Shown here: positions 9,651 through 18,830 of the stretch, one piece after another
How the letters are laid out: every line of letters begins with the position of its first letter
Position numbering within the stretch: the stretch's first letter is position 1
NCBI GenBank assembly: GCA_903887485.1
Contig: CAISPV010000112.1
Span: 1 to 56,991, forward strand
Direction: 5' to 3'
Length of the DNA stretch: 56,991 nucleotides
From: an uncultured Desulfobulbaceae bacterium
Lineage (GTDB): Bacteria > Desulfobacterota > Desulfobulbia > Desulfobulbales > Desulfocapsaceae
Position numbers and translations under genes: made by a program
The notes under the pieces: generated by a model
Database searches by the model: none
Told to the model about the DNA's origin: nothing
The model's input: the letters and a program-made list of their open reading frames with translations, nothing else

Positions 9651-11105
9651 CTACAAATCAATCCCGCCAATACACATATATTTGATCTCCAGATACTCAT
9701 CAATACCATATTTTGATCCTTCACGCCCTATGCCTGACTCCTTCATCCCGCCAAATGGAGCGGCCTCGGAAGAAAGAATCCCGGTATTCACACCTACCAT
9801 ACCATATTCCAGGGCCTCAGTAACACGCCAGGCCCTGCCGATATCACGGCTATAGAAATAAGAGGCCAACCCATATTGAGAATCATTGGCCATCCTGACC
9901 GCATCCGCTTCTTCCTTAAAGACAAAAAGCGGGGCCACGGGGCCAAAGGTCTCTTCCCGAGCGATCCTCATCTCACTGGTCACATCAACAAGCACGGTTG
10001 GCTCAAAGAAAAAACCTTTTTCCCCAATCCGCTTGCCACCAACTACCAGCCTGGCCCCTTTTTGCAGGGCATCCTGAATCTGTTCTTCTACCTTGATCAC
10101 CGCGTTCAGATCAATAAGCGGCCCCTGATTGTTTCCCCTTTCCACCCCTGGTCCCACCCGGAACTCAGAACGAACCGCGGCGGCCAGTTTGGAGGCAAAG
10201 GCCTCATAGACCCCTTCCTGCACGAGAAAACGATTGGCGCAGACACAGGTCTGCCCTGAATTCCGATACTTTGAGGCCAAGGCCCCGGCCACCGCCAGAT
10301 CAAGATCGGCATCATCAAAGACGATAAAAGGGGCATGGCCGCCCAGTTCCAGGGAGATTTTCTTCACCGTGTCGGCACAGGCGGCCATGAGCAGTTTCCC
10401 CACGGGCGTGGAGCCGGTAAAACTCAACTTGCGCACCAGAGGATTACGGGTCAGTTCGCCCCCAATTTCGGCGGCAGGACCGGTAATCACATTAAATACG
10501 CCGCGGGGAAAACCTGCCCGATCAGCAAGTTCGGCCAGGGCCAGGGCAGACAGAGGCGTCTGGGCCGCCGGCTTGACAATTACCGGACAGCCTGCAGCCA
10601 AGGCGGGCGCTGCCTTACGGCTGATCATGGCAGAGGGGTAATTCCAGGGGGTGATGGCGGCGCAGACCCCCACCGGTTCCTTGAGGACTATCGTCCGTTT
10701 GCCTCTCTGAGTGGTGGGGATGGTATCACCATAGACCCGCTTGGCCTCTTCGGCGAACCATTCAATATAGGATGCGCCATGCAGGACCTCTCCCACGGCC
10801 TCGGCCAGTGGTTTCCCTTGTTCTCGGGTCATGATCATGGCCAGATCGTCCTTATTCTCAACGATCAAGGTATGCCAGCGTTTCAAAATCACGGAACGTT
10901 CTTTGGCGGTCAGGGCCTTCCAGCCAGGATAGGCAGCACTGGCGGCGGCAACAGTCTGCCTGGTCGCTGCCTGCCCAAGGGACGGCACCCGCCCAACAAC
11001 TTTACCGTCTGCGGGATCAAAGACCTCAAAGGACTCTTTCGCCGTAACCCAGGTACCATCAATATAACATTCCTGCCTGAACAAGGCAGGGTCTTTCAAT
11101 TTCAT
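9651..11105 (-). CDS. gabD: NAD(P)-dependent succinate-semialdehyde dehydrogenase family protein
   Basis: 484 aa aldehyde dehydrogenase. It probably oxidises succinate semialdehyde to succinate at the end of 4-aminobutyrate breakdown. The catalytic Cys is in NSGQTCVCANRF (around residue 285) and the general base Glu in LELGGHAPF (around 251). The cofactor-site features GVCAAITPWNYPSAM and SFTGSTPVGKLL, and the C-terminal EAAPFGGMKESGIGREG, are all present and match GabD most closely among aldehyde dehydrogenases. The adjacent CVC may form a redox-sensitive disulfide, as reported for human and bacterial SSADH. ATG at 11105 is preferred, with GAGG upstream; a GTG three codons earlier lacks a site. 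No gabT is next to it. Confidence 0.85.
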   Translation of the reverse strand: MKLKDPALFRQECYIDGTWVTAKESFEVFDPADGKVVGRVPSLGQAATRQTVAAASAAYPGWKALTAKERSVILKRWHTLIVENKDDLAMIMTREQGKPLAEAVGEVLHGASYIEWFAEEAKRVYGDTIPTTQRGKRTIVLKEPVGVCAAITPWNYPSAMISRKAAPALAAGCPVIVKPAAQTPLSALALAELADRAGFPRGVFNVITGPAAEIGGELTRNPLVRKLSFTGSTPVGKLLMAACADTVKKISLELGGHAPFIVFDDADLDLAVAGALASKYRNSGQTCVCANRFLVQEGVYEAFASKLAAAVRSEFRVGPGVERGNNQGPLIDLNAVIKVEEQIQDALQKGARLVVGGKRIGEKGFFFEPTVLVDVTSEMRIAREETFGPVAPLFVFKEEADAVRMANDSQYGLASYFYSRDIGRAWRVTEALEYGMVGVNTGILSSEAAPFGGMKESGIGREGSKYGIDEYLEIKYMCIGGIDL

Positions 11106-11516
11106 TACTCTCACCTCACACTGAAAACGCCAGGAATAAAAACGCTTTTCCCCATCCGAAACGTCAGGAGAAAATCACTGATATTCTTTGACTTTCCATC
11201 TTGCTCCCTAGCCTTACCCGTTCAGATGACAAGATCATTTTATCACGACAGCATGATATCCGCTGTCCGTTCAAACAAATAGAGCCAGTGTTCATCATTG
11301 ATGATATTCCATCACCCTATCCAGAATATCTTGATTTACCAAACAAATACTATACAATGAATTTATATTTTACATACTATCTATCCCTACTTTCCTGAAC
11401 TTAAAAGACACAATAAAATCAATATTTTTTCAATGTTCCCTGAAGAAAATAATCCGAAAGAGTGCTGTTTATTCCTTCACAACTCCTCATCAATTTAAAC
11501 ACAACTCACGCTCATC
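11106..11516. other. 411-nt divergent intergenic region
   Basis: It lies between divergently read gabD (minus) and the S4 protein (plus). It is AT-rich towards 11300-11420 and should contain both promoters, but I cannot assign a convincing -35/-10 pair. No open frame with a ribosome-binding site, hairpin terminator or repeat was seen. Confidence 0.4.
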
Positions 11517-11750
11517 ATGTCCTTACCATCAAACAGTATCACCATCACCGAAGAACCTATTCGCCTGGGACAATTCCTGAAACTGGCCAATCTGGTTCAA
11601 GATGGACTGGAGGCAAAGATTCAGATACAAAATGGTGAAGTATGGGTAAATGGTGTTGTGGAAACAAGACGAGGAAGAAAGCTGACTCATGGAGACCAGG
11701 TCATGATGGGAAACACGCTGTATCTGGTACAGTGCACAAAGCACGCATAA
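11517..11750 (+). CDS. S4-domain RNA-binding protein (YbcJ-like)
   Basis: 77 aa consisting of one S4 fold. The segment IRLGQFLKLANLVQDGLEAK, followed by IQNGEVWVNGVVETRRGRKL and GDQVMMGNTLY, gives the alpha-L RNA-binding pattern found in YbcJ/YaaA-type small S4 proteins. These bind structured RNA, probably ribosomal, but a precise role is not established. No clear ribosome-binding site precedes the ATG. It converges with the cyclase gene 54 nt downstream. Confidence 0.88.
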   Translation: MSLPSNSITITEEPIRLGQFLKLANLVQDGLEAKIQIQNGEVWVNGVVETRRGRKLTHGDQVMMGNTLYLVQCTKHA

Positions 11751-11803
11751 AAGGTATCGGCGAAAAGGAACAGGCCTTCAGGCAATAACCCCTGATCTCG
11801 ATC

Positions 11804-12871
11804 TCACTCCACCAATGGAATAATTGAATAAATCCGGATCTTTTTCTCCAGACCTCGAAGCAATCTGGTCTTTTTCTCCTGAACCGCAATCATGCCCACC
11901 ACATCACTATAAACTGACTCGGTAATAAGAATCTGACCGGTCACCGTATCCGAGGCAAGACGATGCGCGATATTTACATCGGCGCCAACCACCGTATAAT
12001 CAAGACGACGCCCAGAGCCGACATTTCCCAGATACATATCCCCACGGCTTATCCCAATCCCCAGACCTATCTGCATAAAAAGTTCTGACTTCAAGGCCCA
12101 CCTGGCACGCAACGCCTCAAATCCCTTCTGGATTTCAAATGCAGCAAGCACGGCAGACTGATTGGGTGAGTCCTGTGACACCGGTGCGCCAAAGATTGCC
12201 AAGACGGCATCACCGATAAACTTATCAAGAGTACCCTGCCTTAACGAGATAACATCTGCCACAAGATCATAAAACTCCGTTAAAAACTTCTGCGAATCTT
12301 GTAACTGTAAATGTTGCACCAGATATGTGAAATTGTGGATATCAGCAAACAGGACGGTAATCTCCTGGACCTCGCCGGCAACATCCAACTTGCGATTCTG
12401 TCGGTTCAACAGAATTGCAGCCACCTCCGGGGCCATATAACGCTCAAACAGGGTCCGCATCTTCAATATCTGCTTTTTTAAAGAAATATTTTCCTCTCGC
12501 AGATCAGATTCAGCAAGAACCCCCTGTACAGCCCGCAACAAATCTCCTGACAGTAACGGCTTGGCAAGCACCCTGCTGAATCCTTTAGCCATGGCCTCAA
12601 TGACCATGGCCTTCGTCAGGTCTCCGCTCACCAGGATCCCTTTCATATGAGGACAGCTCAGATTGATAGCCTCAAAAGTCTCAATCCCGTTCATGCCCGG
12701 CAACATAGCATCAATAATGGCCAGATCAAAACGCGACGCCATGGCCAGTTTCACAGCCTGTTCTCCACTATAGGCGCAAACAACCTGATGACCGGCAAGA
12801 GTAAGAATACTCCTGCTCACGTCTGCCACCATCACCTCATCGTCAATCACTAAAATTTTTCGAGATTGCAT
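11804..12871 (-). CDS. Receiver-class III adenylate cyclase fusion
   Basis: 355 aa. Residues 1-120 form a CheY-like receiver (LVIDDEV; phospho-Asp in LAIIDAMLPGMNG; Lys in RVLAKPLL). A short coiled linker (around 125-150) leads to a class III cyclase domain (around 165-350). The catalytic residues are visible: metal Asp in ITVLFADIHNFT, Lys plus second metal Asp in LDKFIGDAVLAIFGAP, and the adenine-selecting Asp and transition-state Asn/Arg in LDYTVVGADVNIAHRL. The Lys/Asp pair favours ATP over GTP, so a phosphorylation-gated cAMP synthase is the likely function. No kinase gene is adjacent. AAAGGA precedes the start. Confidence 0.9.
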   Translation of the reverse strand: MQSRKILVIDDEVMVADVSRSILTLAGHQVVCAYSGEQAVKLAMASRFDLAIIDAMLPGMNGIETFEAINLSCPHMKGILVSGDLTKAMVIEAMAKGFSRVLAKPLLSGDLLRAVQGVLAESDLREENISLKKQILKMRTLFERYMAPEVAAILLNRQNRKLDVAGEVQEITVLFADIHNFTYLVQHLQLQDSQKFLTEFYDLVADVISLRQGTLDKFIGDAVLAIFGAPVSQDSPNQSAVLAAFEIQKGFEALRARWALKSELFMQIGLGIGISRGDMYLGNVGSGRRLDYTVVGADVNIAHRLASDTVTGQILITESVYSDVVGMIAVQEKKTRLLRGLEKKIRIYSIIPLVE

Positions 12872-13058
12872 CCAGCTTTCCTTTGCTCACATGCTTCCAA
12901 TGAGAAAAATGACATCCCCTCTTGTAACCAATCAATATTTTTAAAAAGTAACAAATGGATAGTATCATCCAAAACTGCTCGTTTCAAGGGGAAGGAAGAT
13001 CAAAAAACAAAAATGATTTCTTTTCTTTTGCCGCCACGTTTTTCCCAACGCCTCTTTT

Positions 13059-13859
13059 TTATGAAAACAGACCATATACCATCCGGGTTGCCACCACAAA
13101 GAGCACAAAGGCAAAGACGCGCTTTAACCGCTCAACCGGCAGGCTATGGGCCAGACGCACTCCCAGAGGTGCGGTCAGGACACTGGTAAAGACCAGACCC
13201 GTCAAGGCGGGAAGGTAAATAAACCCCAATGAATATCGAGGAAGGTCAGAAAGATGCAGCCCATTATAGAGATAACCAAGGGTCCCGGAGACAGCGATGG
13301 GGAAACCTATGGCGGCAGAGGTGCCAATGGCCGTATGCACAGGAATATTGCACCAGATCATGAACGGCACGGACAGGGTCCCGCCACCGATCCCAACCAG
13401 ACTGGAAAGGGAACCGATAACAGCGCCCACGCCGGACATCCCCAACATGCCAGGAAGCTGGCGGCTGGGTTTCGGCTTGCGATTCAACAGCATCTGGGCA
13501 CCGACATAATAAAGAAAGACCACAAAAAATCCTTTCAGAAATCCTGTGGACATCCGGGCGGCCAGACAGGAACCAAGAAAGGTGCCCACCAGAATCCCCG
13601 GTACAATGCGACGCACCACATCCCACTGCACGGCCCCGCGCTGATGATGGGCCCAGAAGCTGGATACCGAGGTGAAAATAATACTGGCCATCGAGGTCCC
13701 CAGGGCCAGATGCATGATTACCGGATCCGGGAAATGCTGCCAGCCAAAGGCAAAGACCAGCATGGGAACAATCACCAGCCCGCCGCCAATCCCCAGCATC
13801 CCGGCCAGAATTCCGGCCACCGCGCCAAGCGCTGAATAGATCAGGATAATGGAATACAT
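13059..13859 (-). CDS. TSUP (TauE/SafE) family membrane transporter
   Basis: 266 aa with about eight hydrophobic segments. The repeated glycine-rich motifs GILAGMLGIGGGLVIVPML and SLVGIGGGTLSVPFM, one in each half, are the signature of TauE/SafE permeases. These export or import sulfite, sulfoacetate and similar organosulfur anions. The substrate cannot be read from the sequence. AAGGAG precedes the ATG. It stands alone, 187 nt upstream of the cyclase on the same strand. Confidence 0.9.
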   Translation of the reverse strand: MYSIILIYSALGAVAGILAGMLGIGGGLVIVPMLVFAFGWQHFPDPVIMHLALGTSMASIIFTSVSSFWAHHQRGAVQWDVVRRIVPGILVGTFLGSCLAARMSTGFLKGFFVVFLYYVGAQMLLNRKPKPSRQLPGMLGMSGVGAVIGSLSSLVGIGGGTLSVPFMIWCNIPVHTAIGTSAAIGFPIAVSGTLGYLYNGLHLSDLPRYSLGFIYLPALTGLVFTSVLTAPLGVRLAHSLPVERLKRVFAFVLFVVATRMVYGLFS

Positions 13860-14050
13860 TCAAGAACACTCCTTGACAGATAATTTCCTAATCATCAAAA
13901 TGATGACTACTGAAGGCCCAAAATACCACGATTCAACCAACAGTCAACCCGCCGCAACCATCTCTTTCATTTGGACTTTATTCTTCGGTTCGGATATGCC
14001 ATAATCAAACTAGATTTCATCCACAGATAATGATTTCCAGGAGAGATACC

Positions 14051-14305
14051 ATGCAGACAAGCGTTACCGTTTTCACCCCCTACCCTTTTACAGTTGGTGA
14101 AAAAATCCATATCTCCCATGGTCCTCGGCATGGCGACTGGACAGTGGCAGGCCTTGATGACAAAAAGGTTACCCTGCGCTGTCCTGTCAGCGGGAAAGAG
14201 TTTTGCTGGGACCGATTCTGCTATAGGGTTGAGACAAAAAATCAGGAATGGCCGGAAGACAAAGGAACGGATACGATTCAACAAGTCAAGAGGACGACAC
14301 CATGA
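14051..14305 (+). CDS. Small uncharacterised protein coupled to gnd
   Basis: 84 aa, soluble, no signal peptide. GPRHGDWTVAGLDDKKVTLR and CPVSGKEFCWDRFCYRV suggest a compact all-beta domain with three Cys. I recognise no family. AGGAG precedes the ATG at 14051, and its stop overlaps the gnd start as ATGA, so the two proteins are probably made in coupled fashion. It might regulate or assist the pentose-phosphate enzymes downstream, but that is inference from position only. Confidence 0.75.
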   Translation: MQTSVTVFTPYPFTVGEKIHISHGPRHGDWTVAGLDDKKVTLRCPVSGKEFCWDRFCYRVETKNQEWPEDKGTDTIQQVKRTTP

Positions 14306-15204
14306 AGATAGGCATGATCGGTCTGGGACGGATGGGCATGAACATGGCGCGCCGGCTGATCCAGGGTGGCCATCAGATAGTGGCCTATAACCGCACTCCT
14401 GATAAGACTGAAGAGCTGGTCAACGAAGGGGCAGAGGGCGCTTTTTCCCTGCGGGAACTGGTGGAAAATCTCCCCGCGCCCAAGGTGGTCTGGCTGATGC
14501 TGCCAGCCGGGAAACCTGTTGACGACCACCTGGGACAGCTGCGCGGCCTCCTGTCACCAGGAGACATTATCGTCGAAGGCGGCAACAGTCGCTATAAAGA
14601 CGATATCCGCCGGGTGGAAGAGCTGAAAGGAAGCGGCATTCACTACCTAGACGCCGGGGTGAGCGGCGGCATATGGGGTCTCAAGGTCGGATACTGCACC
14701 ATGATCGGCGGCGAGGAGCAGATCTTTCACCATCTGGAGCCCCTCCTTCAGACCCTGGCACCCAAGGATGGCTATCTGTACTGCGGCCCCACCGGCGCCG
14801 GCCATTTTGTGAAGATGATTCACAACGGTATTGAATACGGAATGATGCAGGCCTACGGCGAAGGGTTTGCCCTGCTCGAGGCTTCGCCCTATGGCCAGAA
14901 CCTTGATTATGGCCAAATCTCCCATCTCTGGAACCAAGGCAGCGTTATCCGCTCCTGGCTCCTCGAGCTGCTGGAAGATGCCTTTGCGCAAGATCCACGA
15001 CTGGAAGCCATCACCGGCCATGTAGATGACTCCGGTGAAGGACGGTGGACCGTGGAGGAGGCCATTAACAGCGGGGTGGCAGCGCCTGTCATCACCATGG
15101 CCCTGTTCCAGCGTTTTCAGTCACGCCAGGAAAACACCTTTGAAAACAGGGTGCTGGCGGCGCTACGCCGTGAATTTGGCGGCCATGCCGTCCAAAAACC
15201 CTGA
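14302..15204 (+). CDS. gnd: 6-phosphogluconate dehydrogenase, short (probably NAD-type) form
   Basis: 300 aa, the length of the short bacterial Gnd class rather than the 470-aa class. It decarboxylates 6-phosphogluconate to ribulose-5-phosphate. The NAD(P) motif IGLGRMGMNMARRL opens the protein. IVEGGNSRYKDD, the substrate loop GVSGGIWGLKVGYCTMIGG, and the catalytic GPTGAGHFVKMIHNGIEYGM with Lys and His/Asn follow. The start is set by the ATGA overlap with the preceding gene. It is followed 8 nt later by zwf, giving both oxidative pentose-phosphate dehydrogenases in one operon without an adjacent pgl. Confidence 0.93.
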   Translation: MKIGMIGLGRMGMNMARRLIQGGHQIVAYNRTPDKTEELVNEGAEGAFSLRELVENLPAPKVVWLMLPAGKPVDDHLGQLRGLLSPGDIIVEGGNSRYKDDIRRVEELKGSGIHYLDAGVSGGIWGLKVGYCTMIGGEEQIFHHLEPLLQTLAPKDGYLYCGPTGAGHFVKMIHNGIEYGMMQAYGEGFALLEASPYGQNLDYGQISHLWNQGSVIRSWLLELLEDAFAQDPRLEAITGHVDDSGEGRWTVEEAINSGVAAPVITMALFQRFQSRQENTFENRVLAALRREFGGHAVQKP

Positions 15205-15212
15205 GGTTGAAG

Positions 15213-16784
15213 ATGTCGGCAAGAGACAATGAGATGGCATCAACCATCATCCAGGGCAAGATCTGTGACCGGGATAACATCTGTGACTGCCTGACCGTGG
15301 GCGAACTCGCCCCCTGTGCCATTGTCATCTTCGGGGCCTCCGGCGACCTGACTGCCAGAAAGCTGATCCCTGCCCTGTACCGGATGTTTTTAAGCGCCAC
15401 CCTGCCCGACCCGGTATCCATCATTGGCTGCGCCCGCACCGGCTACAACCATGACACCTTCCGCGCCTTCCTGCAGGTAGCCTGTGCCGGCGATGAAATA
15501 ATGGACATGGCCCGCTGGCAGGAGTTCGCGACCAGGATTTTTTATTTCCCACTCAGCTACGACTCACGCCAGGACTTTCTGGAGTTGGCCAGCCTGCTGA
15601 ACACCCTTGACCAACAAAGAAACACCAGGGGCAACCGGCTCTTTGATCTGGCCTTGCCGCCCACGCTCTACCCTCTTGTTGCCACCATGCTCGGCGAGAC
15701 AGGACTTGCCAGCCAGTTTGAACACGGCAGAGGCTGGACCCGGATCGTGATCGAGAAACCCTTTGGCCGCGACCTGGATTCCGCCCTGGCCCTGGATCAA
15801 ACCCTGCATCAACATTTCCAGGAAAAGCAGATCTTCCGTATCGACCATTACCTGGCCAAGGAGACGGTGCAGAATATTCTGACCTTCCGTTTTGCCAACG
15901 CCATCTTTGAACCCATCTGGAACCGTGCTTATATCGAATCCGTGAGCGTCATTGCTGCAGAAAAACTGGGGGTGGAGCATCGGGCCGGCTATTACGAGCA
16001 ATCCGGGGTCATCCGCGACATGTTCCAGAACCACATGCTCCAGCTCCTGTCACTCATTGCCATGGAGCCGCCATCGCACTTTGAGGCGGAACGGGTGCGG
16101 GATGAAAAGATCAAGCTCTTACGATCCATCCGGCCCCTGCATGACCATAAAGCCAACAATCAGGAGGCCATTATCCTGGGACAATATGGGCCAGGAATCA
16201 TCGATGGGCAACAGGTCCCGGGCTACCGCCAGGAACCGGGGGTTGCAGCCGACTCCCTGATCCCGACCTTTGCCATGCTGCCGGTGTACGTGGAGAACTG
16301 GCGCTGGCAGGGAGTGCCCTTCTACCTCATCTCCGGCAAAAGAATGGCCCGCAAGGAGACGCAGATCGTGATCCAGTTCAAGGATGTGCCCCATTCCCTG
16401 TTTCGGGATATCCTGGGCGCCAGAGTCGTCGCCAATCGCCTGGTGCTGGGGATTTATCCCAAAGAATCCATCAGCCTGACCTTTCAGACCAAGAACCCTG
16501 GGACCAAGATGTGCATGCGGTCCATGACCATGGATTTCAGGTATGATGATTTTTACCCCGGACCGTCGCCCGATGCCTATGAAAAGGTGCTGCTTGACTG
16601 CATCCAGGGCGAGCACATGCTTTTCTGGCGGCAAGACGGGATTGAACAGTCCTGGTCCCTTCTCACCCCGCTGCTCAATGAGTGTGAAAACTGCCAGGGC
16701 CGCGCCCAACGCCTCCACAGCTACGCCGCCGGAAGCTTAGGCCCGGACGCAGCCAGGGCCATTATTGAAAACATTACCACCTAA
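15213..16784 (+). CDS. zwf: Glucose-6-phosphate 1-dehydrogenase
   Basis: 523 aa. It oxidises glucose-6-phosphate to 6-phosphogluconolactone. The nucleotide-binding IFGASGDLTARKLIPALY lies around residues 38-55, and the active-site RIDHYLAKETVQN, with the conserved Lys and His, around 210-222. IVIEKPFGRD and GPGIIDGQQVPGY are also conserved. About 30 extra residues precede the Rossmann strand. ATG at 15213 has GAGG upstream; a TTG at 15207 would overlap that site. It forms an operon with gnd. Confidence 0.95.
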   Translation: MSARDNEMASTIIQGKICDRDNICDCLTVGELAPCAIVIFGASGDLTARKLIPALYRMFLSATLPDPVSIIGCARTGYNHDTFRAFLQVACAGDEIMDMARWQEFATRIFYFPLSYDSRQDFLELASLLNTLDQQRNTRGNRLFDLALPPTLYPLVATMLGETGLASQFEHGRGWTRIVIEKPFGRDLDSALALDQTLHQHFQEKQIFRIDHYLAKETVQNILTFRFANAIFEPIWNRAYIESVSVIAAEKLGVEHRAGYYEQSGVIRDMFQNHMLQLLSLIAMEPPSHFEAERVRDEKIKLLRSIRPLHDHKANNQEAIILGQYGPGIIDGQQVPGYRQEPGVAADSLIPTFAMLPVYVENWRWQGVPFYLISGKRMARKETQIVIQFKDVPHSLFRDILGARVVANRLVLGIYPKESISLTFQTKNPGTKMCMRSMTMDFRYDDFYPGPSPDAYEKVLLDCIQGEHMLFWRQDGIEQSWSLLTPLLNECENCQGRAQRLHSYAAGSLGPDAARAIIENITT

Positions 16785-16805
16785 ATCATCACCCAAAGAG
16801 TTTAT

Positions 16806-17726
16806 ATGACCACAACACATTCCGACAAAACCGTCCGTCTTCTCAAGGGTGCAACCTATGCCTCTGTCGCCACCGCGCTGCTCCTGGTCGGGGTCAAATT
16901 CGCCGCCTGGCTGGCTACCGGATCCCTCAGTATTCTGGCCTCACTGATCGACTCCCTCATGGATGTCATAGCCTCGTTCATCAATCTGATGGCAATTCGT
17001 TATTCCTTAAACCCGGCGGATGACGACCACAGCTTTGGCCATGGCAAGGCCGAGGCCCTGGCCGGGCTGGGCCAGGCCAGCTTTATCACCGGCTCAGCCC
17101 TGATCCTTTTCATGCATGGCATCGAACGCCTGAAAACCCCTGTCCCCATTCAGTCACTGGGACTGGGGCTTGGCGTTATGGCCTTCTCCATCCTGGCCAC
17201 CTTAATCCTCATCACGTTCCAGAAGTATGTAATCCAGCAGACAAAATCCACCGCCATCAAGGCCGATTCCCTCCATTACGCCACCGATCTTCTGACCAAT
17301 GTCTGCACCATTATTGCCCTCCTGCTGACCCGTTTCAGTTGGGGCCAGATCATGGACCCCCTTTTTTCCATGATCATCGCCCTGATCATCTTTCGCAGCG
17401 CTTGGCAGATCGGCAGTGAGGCCGTTCAATTATTGATGGATCAGCAATTACCACGGGAACAACGGGAGACCATCCAACAGATAGTCCTTGGCCATCAGCA
17501 TGTGCTCGGCATGCACGACCTGCGTACCCGGCAATCGGGGCAAATAGCCATTATCCAGCTCCACCTGGACCTGGATGCCACCCTGCCGCTCGGAAAGGCC
17601 CATACTATCGGCAAAAATGTAGAGAAATTGATCAGAGAGAGCTTTCCAGGTGCCGATATAACCATCCACCAGGATCCGGTGCTGACATCTGCAACCATTG
17701 CTGGTACCGTGGATCCTGGCAGGTAA
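16806..17726 (+). CDS. Cation diffusion facilitator transporter (FieF-like)
   Basis: 306 aa. Six transmembrane helices are followed by a cytoplasmic ferredoxin-like C-terminal domain. The tetrahedral metal site is readable: DSLMD in helix 2 (around residue 48) and HYATD in helix 5 (around 157-161). FGHGKAEALAGLGQA lies between helices. This DD/HD site is that of FieF-type carriers, which exchange Zn, Fe or Mn for protons. It starts 21 nt after zwf, so it may ride in the same transcript, though a functional link is not obvious. Confidence 0.9.
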   Translation: MTTTHSDKTVRLLKGATYASVATALLLVGVKFAAWLATGSLSILASLIDSLMDVIASFINLMAIRYSLNPADDDHSFGHGKAEALAGLGQASFITGSALILFMHGIERLKTPVPIQSLGLGLGVMAFSILATLILITFQKYVIQQTKSTAIKADSLHYATDLLTNVCTIIALLLTRFSWGQIMDPLFSMIIALIIFRSAWQIGSEAVQLLMDQQLPREQRETIQQIVLGHQHVLGMHDLRTRQSGQIAIIQLHLDLDATLPLGKAHTIGKNVEKLIRESFPGADITIHQDPVLTSATIAGTVDPGR

Positions 17727-17768
17727 CTGTCATACTCTTTTAATGTGTGGAGATAAAACAGAGAAGCA

Positions 17769-18197
17769 ATGAAGATCAGCGAAACATTACTGGAAGTACG
17801 GGAACACAACCTTGCCGGCTATAAACCCGTCATTGATTATGCAAACTGGCGGGTGGCGATCCTCAATTTCAGCAAGGAGCTGCGACCGGAAAAAATAACG
17901 GCCCTGCAGCGTCATAACGAGACCGATGAGGTCTTTGTCCTGCTGCGGGGCCGTTGTCTTTTATTTTTAGGCGAAGGGGATCAGACCGTCACCGCCATTC
18001 ATGGCCAGGATATGGTCCCGCACACCGTCTATAACGTCAAAAAAGGGGCCTGGCATTCCCACACCCTGAGCGCAGATGCGATGGTGCTGATTGTCGAGAA
18101 CCGGGACACCACCTTCGACAACTCCCCATTCTGCCCGCTTACCAGCGATCAGCAGAAATCCCTGATGGAATTAACCCGCAGACTGTGGCCGAAATAA
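17769..18197 (+). CDS. Cupin-fold protein
   Basis: 142 aa single-domain cupin. ALQRHNETDEVFVLLRGRC is the first cupin motif, with His and Glu metal ligands, and YNVKKGAWHSHTLSADAMV contains the second motif His. The C-terminal VENRDTTFDNSPFCPLTSD is not one I can tie to a named family. Cupins of this size are often sugar-phosphate isomerases or sensors. The position after gnd-zwf is suggestive only. It converges with the zinc-ribbon gene across a 63-nt gap with no clear terminator. Confidence 0.75.
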   Translation: MKISETLLEVREHNLAGYKPVIDYANWRVAILNFSKELRPEKITALQRHNETDEVFVLLRGRCLLFLGEGDQTVTAIHGQDMVPHTVYNVKKGAWHSHTLSADAMVLIVENRDTTFDNSPFCPLTSDQQKSLMELTRRLWPK

Positions 18198-18260
18198 GCA
18201 AATTAAGAATCAACATGCAGCAGCCACACCCGACTACCATTGTATAGCAATTCCCCTGCC

Positions 18261-18788
18261 TCATCCGAAACAGAGACCGCAATCCGGGCAGGTGCTGTTG
18301 CTGGTGGAAAAATGGAAACCACAGGCCGGACACACCGTCTCGCTGGTTCCTTGATCATAAACTGATTGGATATGACTCAGGTCATGATGATCAAGGGCAG
18401 TGGTTCGCTTGAACTCCTTGGCCAGCACCTCCATGGCCAGTTCGCCATCTTCTCTTCTGATCTGCAGATACATATCTGTCCCACAGCATCCTTTACCGCA
18501 ATTGCTCTTTTTTTCGCCGGCAATCAAGGAAGGGATATGCTCCTTGGCCAGGGTCTGCTGTAAATTTTTTATCTCCAGCAAAGGGCCTTTCCGAATATTC
18601 ACCAAATCATCATCCGCCGACAGCTCCATAGACCGAGCCACCTTCTTTTCTTTGAGAACACCTTCTGCGGCTATCTTATCCCGGCCGTGAATCAACTCCA
18701 CCGCACACTCAACACACATCTTGATATCAGCCCGGTATTCCTCATCACACACCGGACAATACTTCAACTCAGGATCTCTATGACGCAT
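18261..18788 (-). CDS. Double zinc-ribbon protein next to sbtM
   Basis: 175 aa. An N-terminal rubredoxin-like knuckle pair (YCPVCDEEY...MCVECAVEL, residues 9-30) and a C-terminal pair (CPACGFHF...CPDCGLCFG) bracket a middle domain. The middle carries a Cys cluster (SNCGKGCCGTDMYLQI, around residue 95) and resembles the DUF2007-type fold (NLQQTLAKEHIPS, ELAMEVLAKEF). Function unknown. The start at 18788 follows AGGAG; a longer frame begins with GTG codons that overlap that site. It is the last gene of the polysaccharide-sbtM transcription unit, 42 nt after sbtM, and could be an accessory factor. Confidence 0.75.
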   Translation of the reverse strand: MRHRDPELKYCPVCDEEYRADIKMCVECAVELIHGRDKIAAEGVLKEKKVARSMELSADDDLVNIRKGPLLEIKNLQQTLAKEHIPSLIAGEKKSNCGKGCCGTDMYLQIRREDGELAMEVLAKEFKRTTALDHHDLSHIQSVYDQGTSETVCPACGFHFSTSNSTCPDCGLCFG

Positions 18789-18830
18789 TTTTTCCACTCC
18801 TTTTTCAGATTTCACCACACATCTCTTGTC

